Assembly (NCBI RefSeq): GCF_014201585.1
Contig: NZ_JACHES010000014.1
Location: 1-49,818, forward strand
Origin: Anoxybacillus tengchongensis
Lineage (GTDB): Bacteria; Bacillota; Bacilli; Bacillales; Anoxybacillaceae
DNA: 49,818 nt
Reading direction: 5' to 3'
The notes under the pieces are model-generated. The model worked only from the letters and a program-made list of their open reading frames with translations, did not search any database and was not told where the DNA came from. How positions within the stretch are numbered: the stretch's first letter is position 1; each line of letters begins with the position of its first letter. Below are positions 49,783 to 49,818 of this stretch, in pieces. Made by a program: the position numbers and the translations under genes.

Positions 49783-49818
49783 TATGGAGAGTTTGATCCT
49801 GGCTCAGGACGAACGCTG
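49779..49818 (+). rRNA. rrs: 16S ribosomal RNA, 5' end
   Basis: GGAGAGTTTGATCCTGGCTC and the following AGGACGAACGCTG are the universal bacterial 16S start. The gene runs off the window. The exact 5' end is placed by analogy and may be off by a few bases. Confidence 0.95.

Overview
This window is a conserved, origin-proximal chromosome segment of an endospore-forming Bacillaceae. Gene content and order follow the Bacillus subtilis stretch from rrnA (csfB) to rrnJ (lysS). AT-rich DNA, frequent TTG/GTG starts and several missing small genes suggest Anoxybacillus or a close Geobacillus-type relative; that species guess rests on memory and was not tested. The window opens in the 3' part of a 5S rRNA gene and closes in the first bases of the next 16S rRNA gene, so it is the complete block between two rRNA operons.

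Layout: (1) 1-6400: 5S end, csfB, a lysine/arginine-type decarboxylase, tmk, holB, ricT, yabA, trmN6, rsmI. (2) 6400-7210: abrB on the minus strand and a regulatory gap full of Spo0A boxes. (3) 7200-14600: metG, tatD-type nuclease, yabE, rnmV, rsmA, a GC-rich structured element, yabG, veg. (4) 14700-25000: ispE, purR, ridA, spoVG, glmU, prs, ctc, pth, fin, mfd. (5) 25100-30850: spoVT, yabM, yabN, rqcP, yabP, yabQ, divIC, yabR. (6) 30960-41260: tRNA-Met, tRNA-Glu, spoIIE, yabS, yabT, tilS, hprT, ftsH, coaX, hslO. (7) 41330-49520: cysK, the pabB-pabA-pabC-folP-folB-folK-dusB folate cluster, lysS. (8) 49520-49818: rRNA promoters, leader and 16S start.

The genes mix housekeeping functions (translation, rRNA/tRNA modification, replication, nucleotide, cell-wall and folate synthesis) with sporulation control. 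Spo0A, sigma-H, sigma-F, sigma-E, sigma-G, sigma-K and sigma-B type promoters can be read in front of the expected genes. No mobile-element genes, CRISPR arrays or prophage genes were seen.

The most interesting pattern is regulatory. Several sporulation or stress genes (ctc, yabP, yabG, yabS, csfB, and more weakly spoVT and fin) have an inverted repeat whose right arm is the gene's own Shine-Dalgarno sequence. The left arm lies upstream of the expected start of the gene's own sigma-factor promoter. Read-through mRNA would therefore fold and hide the ribosome site, whereas mRNA from the dedicated promoter would lack the left arm and be translatable. This is an inference from sequence; the 15-bp (ctc) and 10-bp (yabP) cases are strongest. 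Second is an array of seven perfect Spo0A boxes between abrB and metG. Third is a folded GC-rich element pressed against the yabG promoter.
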